A stretch of DNA of 64,000 nucleotides, taken from contig NC_065576.1 in NCBI RefSeq assembly GCF_937616625.2, positions 22,160,001 through 22,224,000 of the forward strand. Reading direction: 5' to 3'. The DNA is from Mercurialis annua. Taxonomy: Eukaryota > Streptophyta > Magnoliopsida > Malpighiales > Euphorbiaceae. How positions within the stretch are numbered: position 1 is the first letter of the stretch; every line of letters starts with the position of its first letter. Under the pieces are notes generated by a model, which did no database searches, had not been told where the DNA came from, and worked only from the letters and a program-made list of their open reading frames with translations. A program made the translations under genes and the position numbers. This document shows positions 37,055 to 50,013 of this stretch, in pieces.

Positions 37055-38655
37055 ACGTTTCATATTTTTAGCGATTTAAGCCAAACGTTTACAAACGTTA
37101 AGAAAAAACCAAACGTTTCCCCTTTTTAGCAATTTAAGCCAAATTTTTTCAAACATTACGAAACAAATCCAAACGTTTCGCCTTTTAAACGATTTAAGCC
37201 AAATGTTTACATACGTTATGAAACAAAACCAAACGTTTCACATTTTTAGCGAATTAAGCCAAACGTTTAAAACGTTACGAAACCAATCTAAGCGTTTAAC
37301 ACGTTACAAAAAAAATCCAAACGTTTCACCTTTTAAGAAATATAAGCCAAACGTTTACAAATGTTATGAAACAAATCCAAACGTTTCACCTTTTTATCAA
37401 TTGTAGGCAAATGTTTACAAACATTATGAAACAAAACCAAACGTTTCAGATTTTTGCGGTTTAAGCCAAACATTTACAAATATTACGAAACATATCCGAA
37501 CGTTTCACCTTTCTAGCGATTTAAGCCAAACGTTTACAAGCGTTATGAAACAAGCGATTTAAGACAAACGTTTACAAACGTTATGAAACTAAACAAAACG
37601 TTTTACCTTTTTAGCGATTTATGCCAAACGTTTACAAATGTTACGAAACAAAACCAAACTTTTCACCATTTTAGCTATTGAAGCCAAACCTTTACAAACG
37701 TTACGAAACAAATCAAAACGTTTCACCTATTAAGCGATTTAAGCCGAACGTTTACAAACGTTACGAAACAAATCCAAACGTTTCAGATTTTTAGGGATTT
37801 AAGCCAAACGTTTAAAACGTTACGAAAGCAACCTATACGTTTAAAATGTTACGAAACTAATACTAACATTTCCCCTTTTTTGCAATTTAAGCGAAACGTT
37901 TACAAACGTTACGAAACAAAACCAAATGTTTCACCTTTTTAGCAATTTAAGCCAAACGTTTACAAACTTTACGAAACAATACCAAACGTTTCAGATTTTT
38001 AGTGATTGAAGCCAAATGTTTACAAACGTTCCAAAACAAATCCAAATGTTTCACCTTTATTGTGATTTAAGCCAAATGTTTACAAACGTTACAAAAAAAA
38101 TCCAAATGTTTCCCCCTTTTTAGTTATTTTAGCCAAACGTTTACAAACGTTACAAAAAAAATCCAAATGTTTCACCTTTATTGTGATTTAAGCTAAATGT
38201 TTACAAAGGTTACAAAAAAAATCCAAATGTTCCACCTTTTTAGTGATTTAAGCCAAATGTTTACAAACATTACAAAACATATTCAAATATTTCGCCTTTT
38301 TAGCGATTTAAGCCAAACGTTTACATACATTATGAAACCAATCCAAACGTGTCACCTTTTTAGCGATTTAATCCAAACGTTGAGAAACGCTTCGAAAAAA
38401 ATCCAAACATTTCCCCTTTTTAGCGAAATAAGCTAAACGTTTACAAACATTAAGAAACAAATCCAAACGTTTCTCCTTTTTAGCAATTTAAGCCAAATGT
38501 TTACAAACGTTACGGAACCAATCCAAACATTTCACCATTTTAGCGATTGAAGCCAAACGTTTACAAACGTTACGAAACAAATCCAAACGTTTCTCCTTTA
38601 TAGAGATTTTAGCCAAACGTTTACAAACGTTACAAAACAAAACCAAACGTTTCAC
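36719..38655 (+). repeat. 60-bp satellite, regular full-length units
   Basis: About 32 units, mostly full 60-bp forms and more regular than in the 20-27 kb array. They are not part of the 3626-bp higher-order repeat. The frames at 37203-37406 and 38197-38436 are satellite translated. Confidence 0.93.
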
Positions 38656-41600
38656 CTTTTTAGCGATTTAAGCCAAACGTTTACAAACGTAACGAAACAA
38701 ATCCAAACGTTTCACCTTTTTAGCAATTTACGACAAACGTTTACAAAAGTTAACGAAACAAAACAAAACGTTTTACCTTTTTAGCGATTTATGCAAAACA
38801 TTTACAAACATTATGAGCAAAACCAAACGTTTACAAACGGTACGAAACCAATCCAAACATTTACCATTTTAGCGATTTAAGCAAAATATTTAAAACATTA
38901 GAAAACCAATCCAAACGTTTAACCTTTTTAGCGATTTAAGCGAAACGTTTACAGACATTAAAAAACAAATCCAAACGTTTCACCTTTTTAGCGATTTAAG
39001 CCTAACGTTTAAAACGTTACGAAACCAATCGAAAGGTTCTAAATGTTACGAAACAAATCCTAACGTTTCATATTTTTAACGTTTTAAGCCAAATGTTTAC
39101 AAATGTTGCGAAACAAAACCAAACGTTTCAACTTTTTAGCGATTTAAGACAGCAGTTTACAAACGTCACGAAACAAATCCAAATGTTTCATCTTTTTAGC
39201 AATTTAAGCCAAACGTTTACAAACGTTACGAAACAAATCTAAATTTTTGACATTTTAGCGATTTAAGCCGAACATTTAAAAAGTTATGAAACCAATACAA
39301 ACGTTTAAAATGTTATGAAAGAAATTCAAACGTTTAAACGTTGCTAAACTAATCTAAACGTTACAACATTACGAAGCAAATCGAAACATTTTACCTTTTT
39401 AGCGATTAAGCCAAACCTTAAAAAAGTTACGAAACTAATCCAAACATTTAATACGTTACGAAACAAATCCAAATGTTTTACCTTTTTAGCTATAATAGTC
39501 AAACGTTTACAAACGGTACGAAACAAATCCAAACGTTTCCCCTTTTTAGCGATTTAAGCCAAACGTTTACAAACGCTACGAAACAAATCCAAACGTTTCA
39601 CCTTTTTAGAAATTAAGCCAAACGTTTAAAAAGCTATCAAACAAATCCAAACGTTTCGCCTTTTTAGCGATTTAAGCCAAACGTTTCGAAACAAATCCAA
39701 ACGTTTCACCTTTTTAGCAATTTAGGCCAAAAGTTTAAAACGATATGAAACCGATCCAAAAATTTATTACGTTACGAAACAAATCCAAATTTTTCACCTT
39801 TTTAGCGATATAAGAAATACGTTTACAAAGGTTACGAAGCAAATCCAAACGTTTCAACTTTTTAGCGATTTAAGCCAAACGTTTACAAAAGTCACGAAAC
39901 AAATCCAAACGTTTCAACTTTTTAGCGATTTAAGCAAAACGTTTAAAATGTTACCAAACAAATCCAAACGTTTCCCCTTTTTAGCGATTTATGCCAAACG
40001 TTTACAAAAATTTCGAAACAAATCCAAACATTTCCCCTTTTTAGCAATTTAGGCCAAATATTTAAAACGTTACAAATACAATCAAACTGTTTAAAACGTT
40101 ACGAAATAAATCCAAAACGTTTCCCCTTTTTAGCGTTTTAAGAAAAACGTTTGCAAACGTTACGAAACAAATCCAAACGTTTCCCCTTTTTAGCGATTTT
40201 CGGTAAACGTTTCCAAACGTTACGAAACAAATCCAATCGTTTCACCTTTTTAGCGATTTAAGCCAAACGTTGACAAACGTTACGAAACAAATCCAAACAT
40301 TTCACCTTTATAGAGATTTAAGCCAAACGTTCATAAACATTACGAAACAAATCCAAACGGTTCACCTTTTTAGTGATTTACGTCAAACTTTCACACATGT
40401 TACGAAAGAAATCCGAACGTTTAACCTTTAAAACATTTCCAAACAAATCCAAATGTTTCATATTTTTAGTGATTTAAGCCAAATGTTTACAAACGTGACG
40501 AAACAAATCCAAGCGTTTCACCTTCTTAGCGATTTAAGCCAAACGTTTACAAACGTCACAAAACAAAACCAAATGTTTCACCTTTTTAGCGATTTAAGCC
40601 AAACGCTTACAAACATTATGAAACAATTCCAAAAAAAACAAAATGTTTCACCTTTTTAGCAATTTATGCCAAAAGTTTACAAACGCGATGAAACAAAACC
40701 AAACGTTTAATCTTTTTAGCGATTTAAGAACAAAAGTTTATAAACGTCACAAAACAAAACCAAATGTTTCACCTTTTTAGTGATTTAAGGCAAACGTTTA
40801 CAAACGTCACGAAACAAATCCAAACGTTTCACCTTTTTAGCGATTTAAGCCAAAAATTTAAAACGTTATGAAACTTATCCAAACGTTTAATACGTTACGA
40901 AACAAATCCAAATGTTTCACCTTTTTGACGATTTAAGCCAAATTTAAATCGTTAGAAAACAAATCCAAACGTTTCACCTTTTTAGCAATTTAAGCCAGAC
41001 GTTTACAAACGTTGCGAAACAAATCCAAACGTTTCAGATTTTTAGCTATTTAAACCAAACGTTTACAAACATTACGAAACAAATCCAAATGTTTAACCTT
41101 TTTAGCAATTTAAGCCAAATGTTTAAAACATTACGAAACCAATCCAAACATTTAAAACGTTACAGAAAAAATCCAAACGTTTCACATTTTTAGCGATTTA
41201 AGCTAAATGTTTACTAACGTTACGAAATAAAACCAAACATCGTTTTATCGATTTAAGCCAAACATTTACAAACGTCAAGAAACAAATCCAAATATTTCAC
41301 ATTTTTAGGAATTTAAGCCAAAGGTTTAAACCGCTATTAAACTAATCCAAACGTTATAACGTTGCGAAACAAATCCAATCATTTCACCTTTTTAGTGATT
41401 TAGGCCAAACGATTAAAACGTTACAAAACCAATCCAAACATTTAATACGTTACGAAACAAATCCAAACATTTCACCTTTTTAGTGATTTAAGCCAAACGA
41501 TTACAAACATTACGAAACAAAACCAAACGTTTCACCTTTCTAGCGATTTAAGCCAAACATTTAGAAACGTTATGACAGAAATCCAAACGTTTCACCTTTT

Positions 41601-42761
41601 TAGCGATTTATGCCAAAAGTTTAAAACGTTACTAAACAAATCCAAATATTCCACCTTTTTAGCAATTTAAGCCAAACGCTTACAAATGTTACGAAACAAA
41701 TCAAAAAATTTCACCTTTTTAGCGATTTAGGCCAAACATTTAAAACGTTATAAAACCAATCCAAGCGTTTAAGACGTTACGAAATAAATCCAAAACGTTT
41801 CACCTTTTTAGCGATGTAAGCCAAACGTTTACAAACGATACGAAACAAATCCAAACGTTTTACCTTTTTAGCAATTTAAGCCAATCGTTTACAAACGCAA
41901 CATAATAAATCCAAACGTTTCCCCTTTTTAGCGATTTAAGCCAAACGTTTACAAACGTTACGAAACAAATCCAAAAATTTCACCTTTTTAGTGATTTAAG
42001 CCAAACCATGAAAAACGTTACGAAACAAATCCAAACGTTTCACCTTTTCTGCGATTTAAGCTAAACGTTCAAAAACGTTATGAAACAAATCTAAACGTTT
42101 CACCTTTTTAGCGATTTAAGCAAAACGTTCCCAAACATTACGAAACAAATGCAAACGTTTTACCTTTTTAACAATTTAGGTCAAACATTTAAAACATTGC
42201 AAAACAAATCCAAACGTTTCCCATTTTTAGCGATTTAAGCCAAACGTTTTCAAACATTACGAAATAAATCCAAATGTTTCACGTTTTTAGCGATTTAAGC
42301 CAAACGTTTACAAACGATACGAAACAAATCCAAACGTTTTACCTTTTTAGCAATTTACGACAAACGTTTACAAACGCAACATAATAAATCCAAACGTTTC
42401 CCCTTTTTAGCGATTTAAGCCAAACGTTTACAAACGTTACGAAACAAATCCAAAAATTTCACCTTTTTAGTGATTTAAGCCAAACCTTGAAAAACGTTAC
42501 GAAACAAATCCAAACGTTTCACCTTTTCTGCGATTTAAGCTAAACGTTCAAAAACGTTATGAAACAAATCTAAACGTTTCACCTTTTTAGCGATTTAAGC
42601 AAAACGTTCCCAAACATTACGAAACAAATGCAAACGTTTTACCTTTTTAACAATTTAGGTCAAACATTTAAAACATTGCAAAACAAATCCAAACGTTTCC
42701 CATTTTTAGCGATTTAAGCCAAACGTTTTCAAACATTACGAAATAAATCCAAATGTTTCAC
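38656..42761 (+). repeat. 3.6-kb higher-order repeat, copy 1 (expanded to 4106 bp)
   Basis: First of four head-to-tail copies. The landmark GTAACGAAAC lies at 38689, and its counterpart in copy 2 is at 42795, 4106 bp on. The extra 480 bp comes from an internal duplication near 41.8-42.8 kb. Copy 1 has private differences such as an inserted AAGAACAAAAG near 40728 and AAAAGTCACG near 39888. It starts inside a unit; left of about 38656 the match is lost. Confidence 0.93.
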
Positions 42762-42764
42762 GTT
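41805..42764 (+). repeat. 480-bp tandem duplication in copy 1
   Basis: Eight units, including the marker units AACGATACG (41835, 42314), CGCAACATAATAAATCC and ACGTTCCCAAAC, occur twice in direct succession, about 479-480 bp apart. The other three copies hold this set once. Confidence 0.92.
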
Positions 42765-45700
42765 TTTAGCGATTTAAGCCAAACGTTTACAAACGTAACG
42801 AAACAAATCCAAACGTTTCACCTTTTTAGCAATTTACGACAAACGTTTACAAAAGTTAACGAAACAAAACAAAACGTTTTACCTTTTTAGCGATTTATGC
42901 AAAACATTTACAAACATTATGAGCAAAACCAAACGTTTACAAACGGTACGAAACCAATCCAAACATTTACCATTTTAGCGATTTAAGCATAATATTTAAA
43001 ACATTAGAAAACCAATCCAAACGTTTAACCTTTTTAGCGATTTAAGCGAAACGTTTACAGACATTAAAAAACAAATCCAAACGTTTCACCTTTTTAGCGA
43101 TTTAAGCCTAACGTTTAAAACGTTACGAAACCAATCGAAAGGTTCTAAATGTTACGAAACAAATCCTAACGTTTCATATTTTTAACGTTTTAAGCCAAAT
43201 GTTTACAAATGTTGCGAAACAAAACCAAACGTTTCAACTTTTTAGCGATTTAAGACAGCAGTTTACAAACGTCACGAAACAAATCCAAATGTTTCATCTT
43301 TTTAGCAATTTAAGCCAAACGTTTACAAACGTTACGAAACAAATCTAAATTTTTGACATTTTAGCGATTTAAGCCGAACATTTAAAAAGTTATGAAACCA
43401 ATACAAACGTTTAAAATGTTATGAAAGAAATTCAAACGTTTAAACGTTGCTAAACTAATCTAAACGTTACAACATTACGAAGCAAATCGAAACATTTTAC
43501 CTTTTTAGCGATTAAGCCAAACCTTAAAAAAGTTACGAAACTAATCCAAACATTTAATACGTTACGAAACAAATCCAAATGTTTTACCTTTTTAGCTATA
43601 ATAGTCAAACGTTTACAAACGGTACGAAACAAATCCAAACGTTTCCCCTTTTTAGCGATTTAAGCCAAACGTTTACAAACGCTACGAAACAAATCCAAAC
43701 GTTTCACCTTTTTAGAAATTAAGCCAAACGTTTAAAAAGCTATCAAACAAATCCAAACGTTTCGCCTTTTTAGCGATTTAAGCCAAACGTTTCGAAACAA
43801 ATCCAAACGTTTCACCTTTTTAGCAATTTAGGCCAAAAGTTTAAAACGATATGAAACCGATCCAAAAATTTATTATGTTACGAAACAAATCCAAATTTTT
43901 CACCTTTTTAGCGATATAAGAAATACGTTTACAAAGGTTACGAAGCAAATCCAAACGTTTCAACTTTTTAGCGATTTAAGCCAAACGTTTACAAACGTCA
44001 CGAAACAAATCCAAACGTTTCAACTTTTTAGCGATTTAAGCAAAACGTTTAAAATGTTACCAAACAAATCCAAACGTTTCCCCTTTTTAGCGATTTATGC
44101 CAAACGTTTACAAAAATTTCGAAACAAATCCAAACATTTCCCCTTTTTAGCAATTTAGGCCAAACATTTAAAACGTTACAAATACAATCAAACTGTTTAA
44201 AACGTTACGAAATAAATCCAAAACGTTTCCCCTTATTAGCGTTTTAAGAAAAACGTTTGCAAACGTTACGAAACAAATCCAAACGTTTCCCCTTTTTAGC
44301 GATTTTCGGTAAACGTTTCCAAACGTTACGAAACAAATCCAATCGTTTCACCTTTTTAGCGATTTAAGCCAAACGTTGACAAACGTTACGAAACAAATCC
44401 AAACGTTTCACCTTTATAGAGATTTAAGCCAAACGTTCATAAACATTACGAAACAAATCCAAACGGTTCACCTTTTTAGTGATTTACGTCAAACTTTCAC
44501 ACATGTTACGAAAGAAATCCGAACGTTTAACCTTTAAAACATTTCCAAACAAATCCAAATGTTTCATATTTTTAGTGATTTAAGCCAAATGTTTACAAAC
44601 GTGACGAAACAAATCCAAGCGTTTCACCTTCTTAGCGATTTAAGCCAAACGTTTACAAACGTCACAAAACAAAACCAAATGTTTCACCTTTTTAGCGATT
44701 TAAGCCAAACGCTTACAAACATTATGAAACAATTCCAAAAAAAACAAAATGTTTCACCTTTTTAGCAATTTATGCCAAAAGTTTACAAACGCGATGAAAC
44801 AAAACCAAACGTTTAATCTTTTTAGCGATTTAAGCCAAAAGTTTATAAACGTCACAAAACAAAACCAAATGTTTCACCTTTTTAGTGATTTAAGGCAAAC
44901 GTTTACAAACGTCACGAAACAAATCCAAACGTTTCACCTTTTTAGCGATTTAAGCCAAAAATTTAAAACGTTATGAAACTTATCCAAACGTTTAATACGT
45001 TACGAAACAAATCCAAATGTTTCACCTTTTTGACGATTTAAGCCAAATTTAAATCGTTAGAAAACAAATCCAAACGTTTCACCTTTTTAGCAATTTAAGC
45101 CAGACGTTTACAAACGTTGCGAAACAAATCCAAACGTTTCAGATTTTTAGCTATTTAAACCAAACGTTTACAAACATTACGAAACAAATCCAAATGTTTA
45201 ACCTTTTTAGCAATTTAAGCCAAATGTTTAAAACATTACGAAACCAATCCAAACATTTAAAACGTTACAGAAAAAATCCAAACGTTTCACATTTTTAGAG
45301 ATTTAAGCTAAATGTTTACTAACGTTACGAAATAAAACCAAACATCGTTTTATCGATTTAAGCCAAACATTTACAAACGTCAAGAAACAAATCCAAATAT
45401 TTCACATTTTTAGGAATTTAAGCCAAAGGTTTAAACCGCTATTAAACTAATCCAAACGTTATAACGTTGCGAAACAAATCCAATCATTTCACCTTTTTTG
45501 TGATTTAGGCCAAACGATTAAAACGTTACAAAACCAATCCAAACATTTAATACGTTACGAAACAAATCCAAACATTTCACCTTTTTAGTGATTTAAGCCA
45601 AACGATTACAAACATTACGAAACAAAACCAAACGTTTCACCTTTCTAGCGATTTAAGCCAAACATTTAGAAACGTTATGACAGAAATCCAAACGTTTCAC

Positions 45701-46387
45701 CTTTTTAGCGATTTATGCCAAAAGTTTAAAACGTTACTAAACAAATCCAAATATTCCACCTTTTTAGCAATTTAAGCCAAACGCTTACAAATGTTACGAA
45801 ACAAATCAAAAAAATTCACCTTTTTAGCGATTTAGGCCAAACATTTAAAACGTTATAAAACCAATCCAAGCGTTTAAGACGTTACGAAATAAATCCAAAA
45901 CGTTTCACCTTTTTAGCGATGTAAGCCAAACGTTTACAAACGATACGAAACAAATCCAAACGTTTTACCTTTTTAGCAATTTAAGCCAATCGTTTACAAA
46001 CGCAACATAATAAATCCAAACGTTTCCCCTTTTTAGCGATTTAAGCCAAACGTTTACAAACGTTACGAAACAAATCCAAAAATTTCACCTTTTTAGTGAT
46101 TTAAGCCAAACCTTGAAAAACGTTACGAAACAAATCCAAACGTTTCACCTTTTCTGCGATTTAAGCTAAACGTTCAAAAACGTTATGAAACAAATCTAAA
46201 CGTTTCACCTTTTTAGCGATTTAAGCAAAACGTTCCCAAACATTACGAAACAAATGCAAACGTTTTACCTTTTTAACAATTTAGGTCAAACATTTAAAAC
46301 ATTGCAAAACAAATCCAAACGTTTCCCATTTTTAGCGATTTAAGCCAAACGTTTTCAAACATTACGAAATAAATCCAAATGTTTCAC
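42762..46387 (+). repeat. 3626-bp higher-order repeat, copy 2
   Basis: Landmark GTAACGAAAC at 42795; the next copy is exactly 3626 bp on. About 60 satellite units with the same order of variants as copy 1 and very few substitutions. It has AAACGTCACG near 43996, where copies 3 and 4 have AAACGTCAAG. Confidence 0.95.
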
Positions 46388-49300
46388 GTTTTTAGCGATT
46401 TAAGCCAAACGTTTACAAACGTAACGAAACAAATCCAAACGTTTCACCTTTTTAGCAATTTACGACAAACGTTTACAAAAGTTAACGAAACAAAACAAAA
46501 CGTTTTACCTTTTTAGCGATTTATGCAAAACATTTACAAACATTATGAGCAAAACCAAACGTTTACAAACGGTACGAAACCAATCCAAACATTTACCATT
46601 TTAGCGATTTAAGCAAAATATTTAAAACATTAGAAAACCAATCCAAACGTTTAACCTTTTTAACGATTTAAGCGAAACGTTTACAGACATTAAAAAACAA
46701 ATCCAAACGTTTCACCTTTTTAGCGATTTAAGCCTAACGTTTAAAACGTTACGAAACCAATCGAAAGGTTCTAAATGTTACGAAACAAATCCTAACGTTT
46801 CATATTTTTAACGTTTTAAGCCAAATGTTTACAAATGTTGCAAAACAAAACCAAACGTTTCAACTTTTTAGCGATTTAAGACAGCAGTTTACAAACGTCA
46901 CGAAACAAATCCAAATGTTTCATCTTTTTAGCAATTTAAGCCAAACGTTTACAAACGTTACGAAACAAATCTAAATTTTTGACATTTTAGCGATTTAAGC
47001 CGAACATTTAAAAAGTTATGAAACCAATACAAACGTTTAAAATGTTATGAAAGAAATTCAAACGTTTAAACGTTGCTAAACTAATCTAAACGTTACAACA
47101 TTACGAAGCAAATCGAAACATTTTACCTTTTTAGCGATTAAGCCAAACCTTAAAAAAGTTACGAAACTAATCCAAACATTTAATACGTTACGAAACAAAT
47201 CCAAATGTTTTACCTTTTTAGCTATAATAGTCAAACGTTTACAAACGGTACGAAACAAATCCAAACGTTTCCCCTTTTTAGCGATTTAAGCCAAACGTTT
47301 ACAAACGCTACGAAACAAATCCAAACGTTTCACCTTTTTAGAAATTAAGCCAAACGTTTAAAAAGCTATCAAACAAATCCAAACGTTTCGCCTTTTTAGC
47401 GATTTAAGCCAAACGTTTCGAAACAAATCCAAACGTTTCACCTTTTTAGCAATTTAGGCCAAAAGTTTAAAACGATATGAAACCGATCCAAAAATTTATT
47501 ACGTTACGAAACAAATCCAAATTTTTCACCTTTTTAGCGATATAAGAAATACGTTTACAAAGGTTACGAAGCAAATCCAAACGTTTCAACTTTTTAGCGA
47601 TTTAAGCCAAACGTTTACAAACGTCAAGAAACAAATCCAAACGTTTCAACTTTTTAGCGATTTAAGCAAAACGTTTAAAATGTTACCAAACAAATCCAAA
47701 CGTTTCCCCTTTTTAGCGATTTATGCCAAACGTTTACAAAAATTTCGAAACAAATCCAAACATTTCCCCTTTTTAGCAATTTAGGCCAAACATTTAAAAC
47801 GTTACAAATACAATCAAACTGTTTAAAACGTTACGAAATAAATCCAAAACGTTTCCCCTTATTAGCGTTTTAAGAAAAACGTTTGCAAACGTTACGAAAC
47901 AAATCCAAACGTTTCCCCTTTTTAGCGATGTTCGGTAAACGTTTCCAAACGTTACGAAACAAATCCAATCGTTTCACCTTTTTAGCGATTTAAGCCAAAC
48001 GTTGACAAACGTTACGAAACAAATCCAAACGTTTCACCTTTATAGAGATTTAAGCCAAACGTTCATAAACATTACGAAACAAATCCAAACGGTTCACCTT
48101 TTTAGTGATTTACGTCAAACTTTCACACATGTTACGAAAGAAATCCGAACGTTTAACCTTTAAAACATTTCCAAACAAATCCAAATGTTTCATATTTTTA
48201 GTGATTTAAGCCAAATGTTTACAAACGTGACGAAACAAATCCAAGCGTTTCACCTTCTTAGCGATTTAAGCCAAACGTTTACAAACGTCACAAAACAAAA
48301 CCAAATGTTTCACCTTTTTAGCGATTTAAGCCAAACGCTTACAAACATTATGAAACAATTCCAAAAAAAACAAAATGTTTCACCTTTTTAGCAATTTATG
48401 CCAAAAGTTTACAAACGCGATGAAACAAAACCAAACGTTTAATCTTTTTAGCGATTTAAGCCAAAAGTTTATAAACGTCACAAAACAAAACCAAATGTTT
48501 CACCTTTTTAGTGATTTAAGGCAAACGTTTACAAACGTCACGAAACAAATCCAAACGTTTCACCTTTTTAGCGATTTAAGCCAAAAATTTAAAACGTTAT
48601 GAAACTTATCCAAACGTTTAATACGTTACGAAACAAATCCAAATGTTTCACCTTTTTGACGATTTAAGCCAAATTTAAATCGTTAGAAAACAAATCCAAA
48701 CGTTTCACCTTTTTAGCAATTTAAGCCAGACGTTTACAAACGTTGCGAAACAAATCCAAACGTTTCAGATTTTTAGCTATTTAAACCAAACGTTTACAAA
48801 CATTACGAAACAAATCCAAATGTTTAACCTTTTTAGCAATTTAAGCCAAATGTTTAAAACATTACGAAACCAATCCAAACATTTAAAACGTTACAGAAAA
48901 AATCCAAACGTTTCACATTTTTAGCGATTTAAGCTAAATGTTTACTAACGTTACGAAATAAAACCAAACATCGTTTTATCGATTTAAGCCAAACATTTAC
49001 AAACGTCAAGAAACAAATCCAAATATTTCACATTTTTAGGAATTTAAGCCAAAGGTTTAAACCGCTATTAAACTAATCCAAACGTTATAACGTTGCGAAA
49101 CAAATCCAATCATTTCACCTTTTTAGTGATTTAGGCCAAACGATTAAAACGTTACAAAACCAATCCAAACATTTAATACGTTACGAAACAAATCCAAACA
49201 TTTCACCTTTTTAGTGATTTAAGCCAAACGATTACAAACATTACGAAACAAAACCAAACGTTTCACCTTTCTAGCGATTTAAGCCAAACATTTAGAAACG

Positions 49301-50013
49301 TTATGACAGAAATCCAAACGTTTCACCTTTTTAGCGATTTATGCCAAAAGTTTAAAACGTTACTAAACAAATCCAAATATTCCACCTTTTTAGCAATTTA
49401 AGCCAAACGCTTACAAATGTTACGAAACAAATCAAAAAAATTCACCTTTTTAGCGATTTAGGCCAAACATTTAAAACGTTATAAAACCAATCCAAGCGTT
49501 TAAGACGTTACGAAATAAATCCAAAACGTTTCACCTTTTTAGCGATGTAAGCCAAACGTTTACAAACGATACGAAACAAATCCAAACGTTTTACCTTTTT
49601 AGCAATTTAAGCCAATCGTTTACAAACGCAACATAATAAATCCAAACGTTTCCCCTTTTTAGCGATTTAAGCCAAACGTTTACAAACGTTACGAAACAAA
49701 TCCAAAAATTTCACCTTTTTAGTGATTTAAGCCAAACCTTGAAAAACGTTACGAAACAAATCCAAACGTTTCACCTTTTCTGCGATTTAAGCTAAACGTT
49801 CAAAAACGTTATGAAACAAATCTAAACGTTTCACCTTTTTAGCGATTTAAGCAAAACGTTCCCAAACATTACGAAACAAATGCAAACGTTTTACCTTTTT
49901 AACAATTTAGGTCAAACATTTAAAACATTGCAAAACAAATCCAAACGTTTCCCATTTTTAGCGATTTAAGCCAAACGTTTTCAAACATTACGAAATAAAT
50001 CCAAATGTTTCAC
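46388..50013 (+). repeat. 3626-bp higher-order repeat, copy 3
   Basis: Landmark at 46421. It shares with copy 4 TTTTTAACGATTTAAGCG (near 46657; copies 1 and 2 have TTTTTAGCG) and AAACGTCAAG (near 47620), so copies 3 and 4 are closest relatives. Confidence 0.95.

Noticed and set aside
39344..39532. Minus-strand open frame repeated identically at 43450, 47076 and 50702
   Set aside because: Its conservation is explained entirely by the near-identical 3.6-kb blocks; the encoded sequence is satellite.
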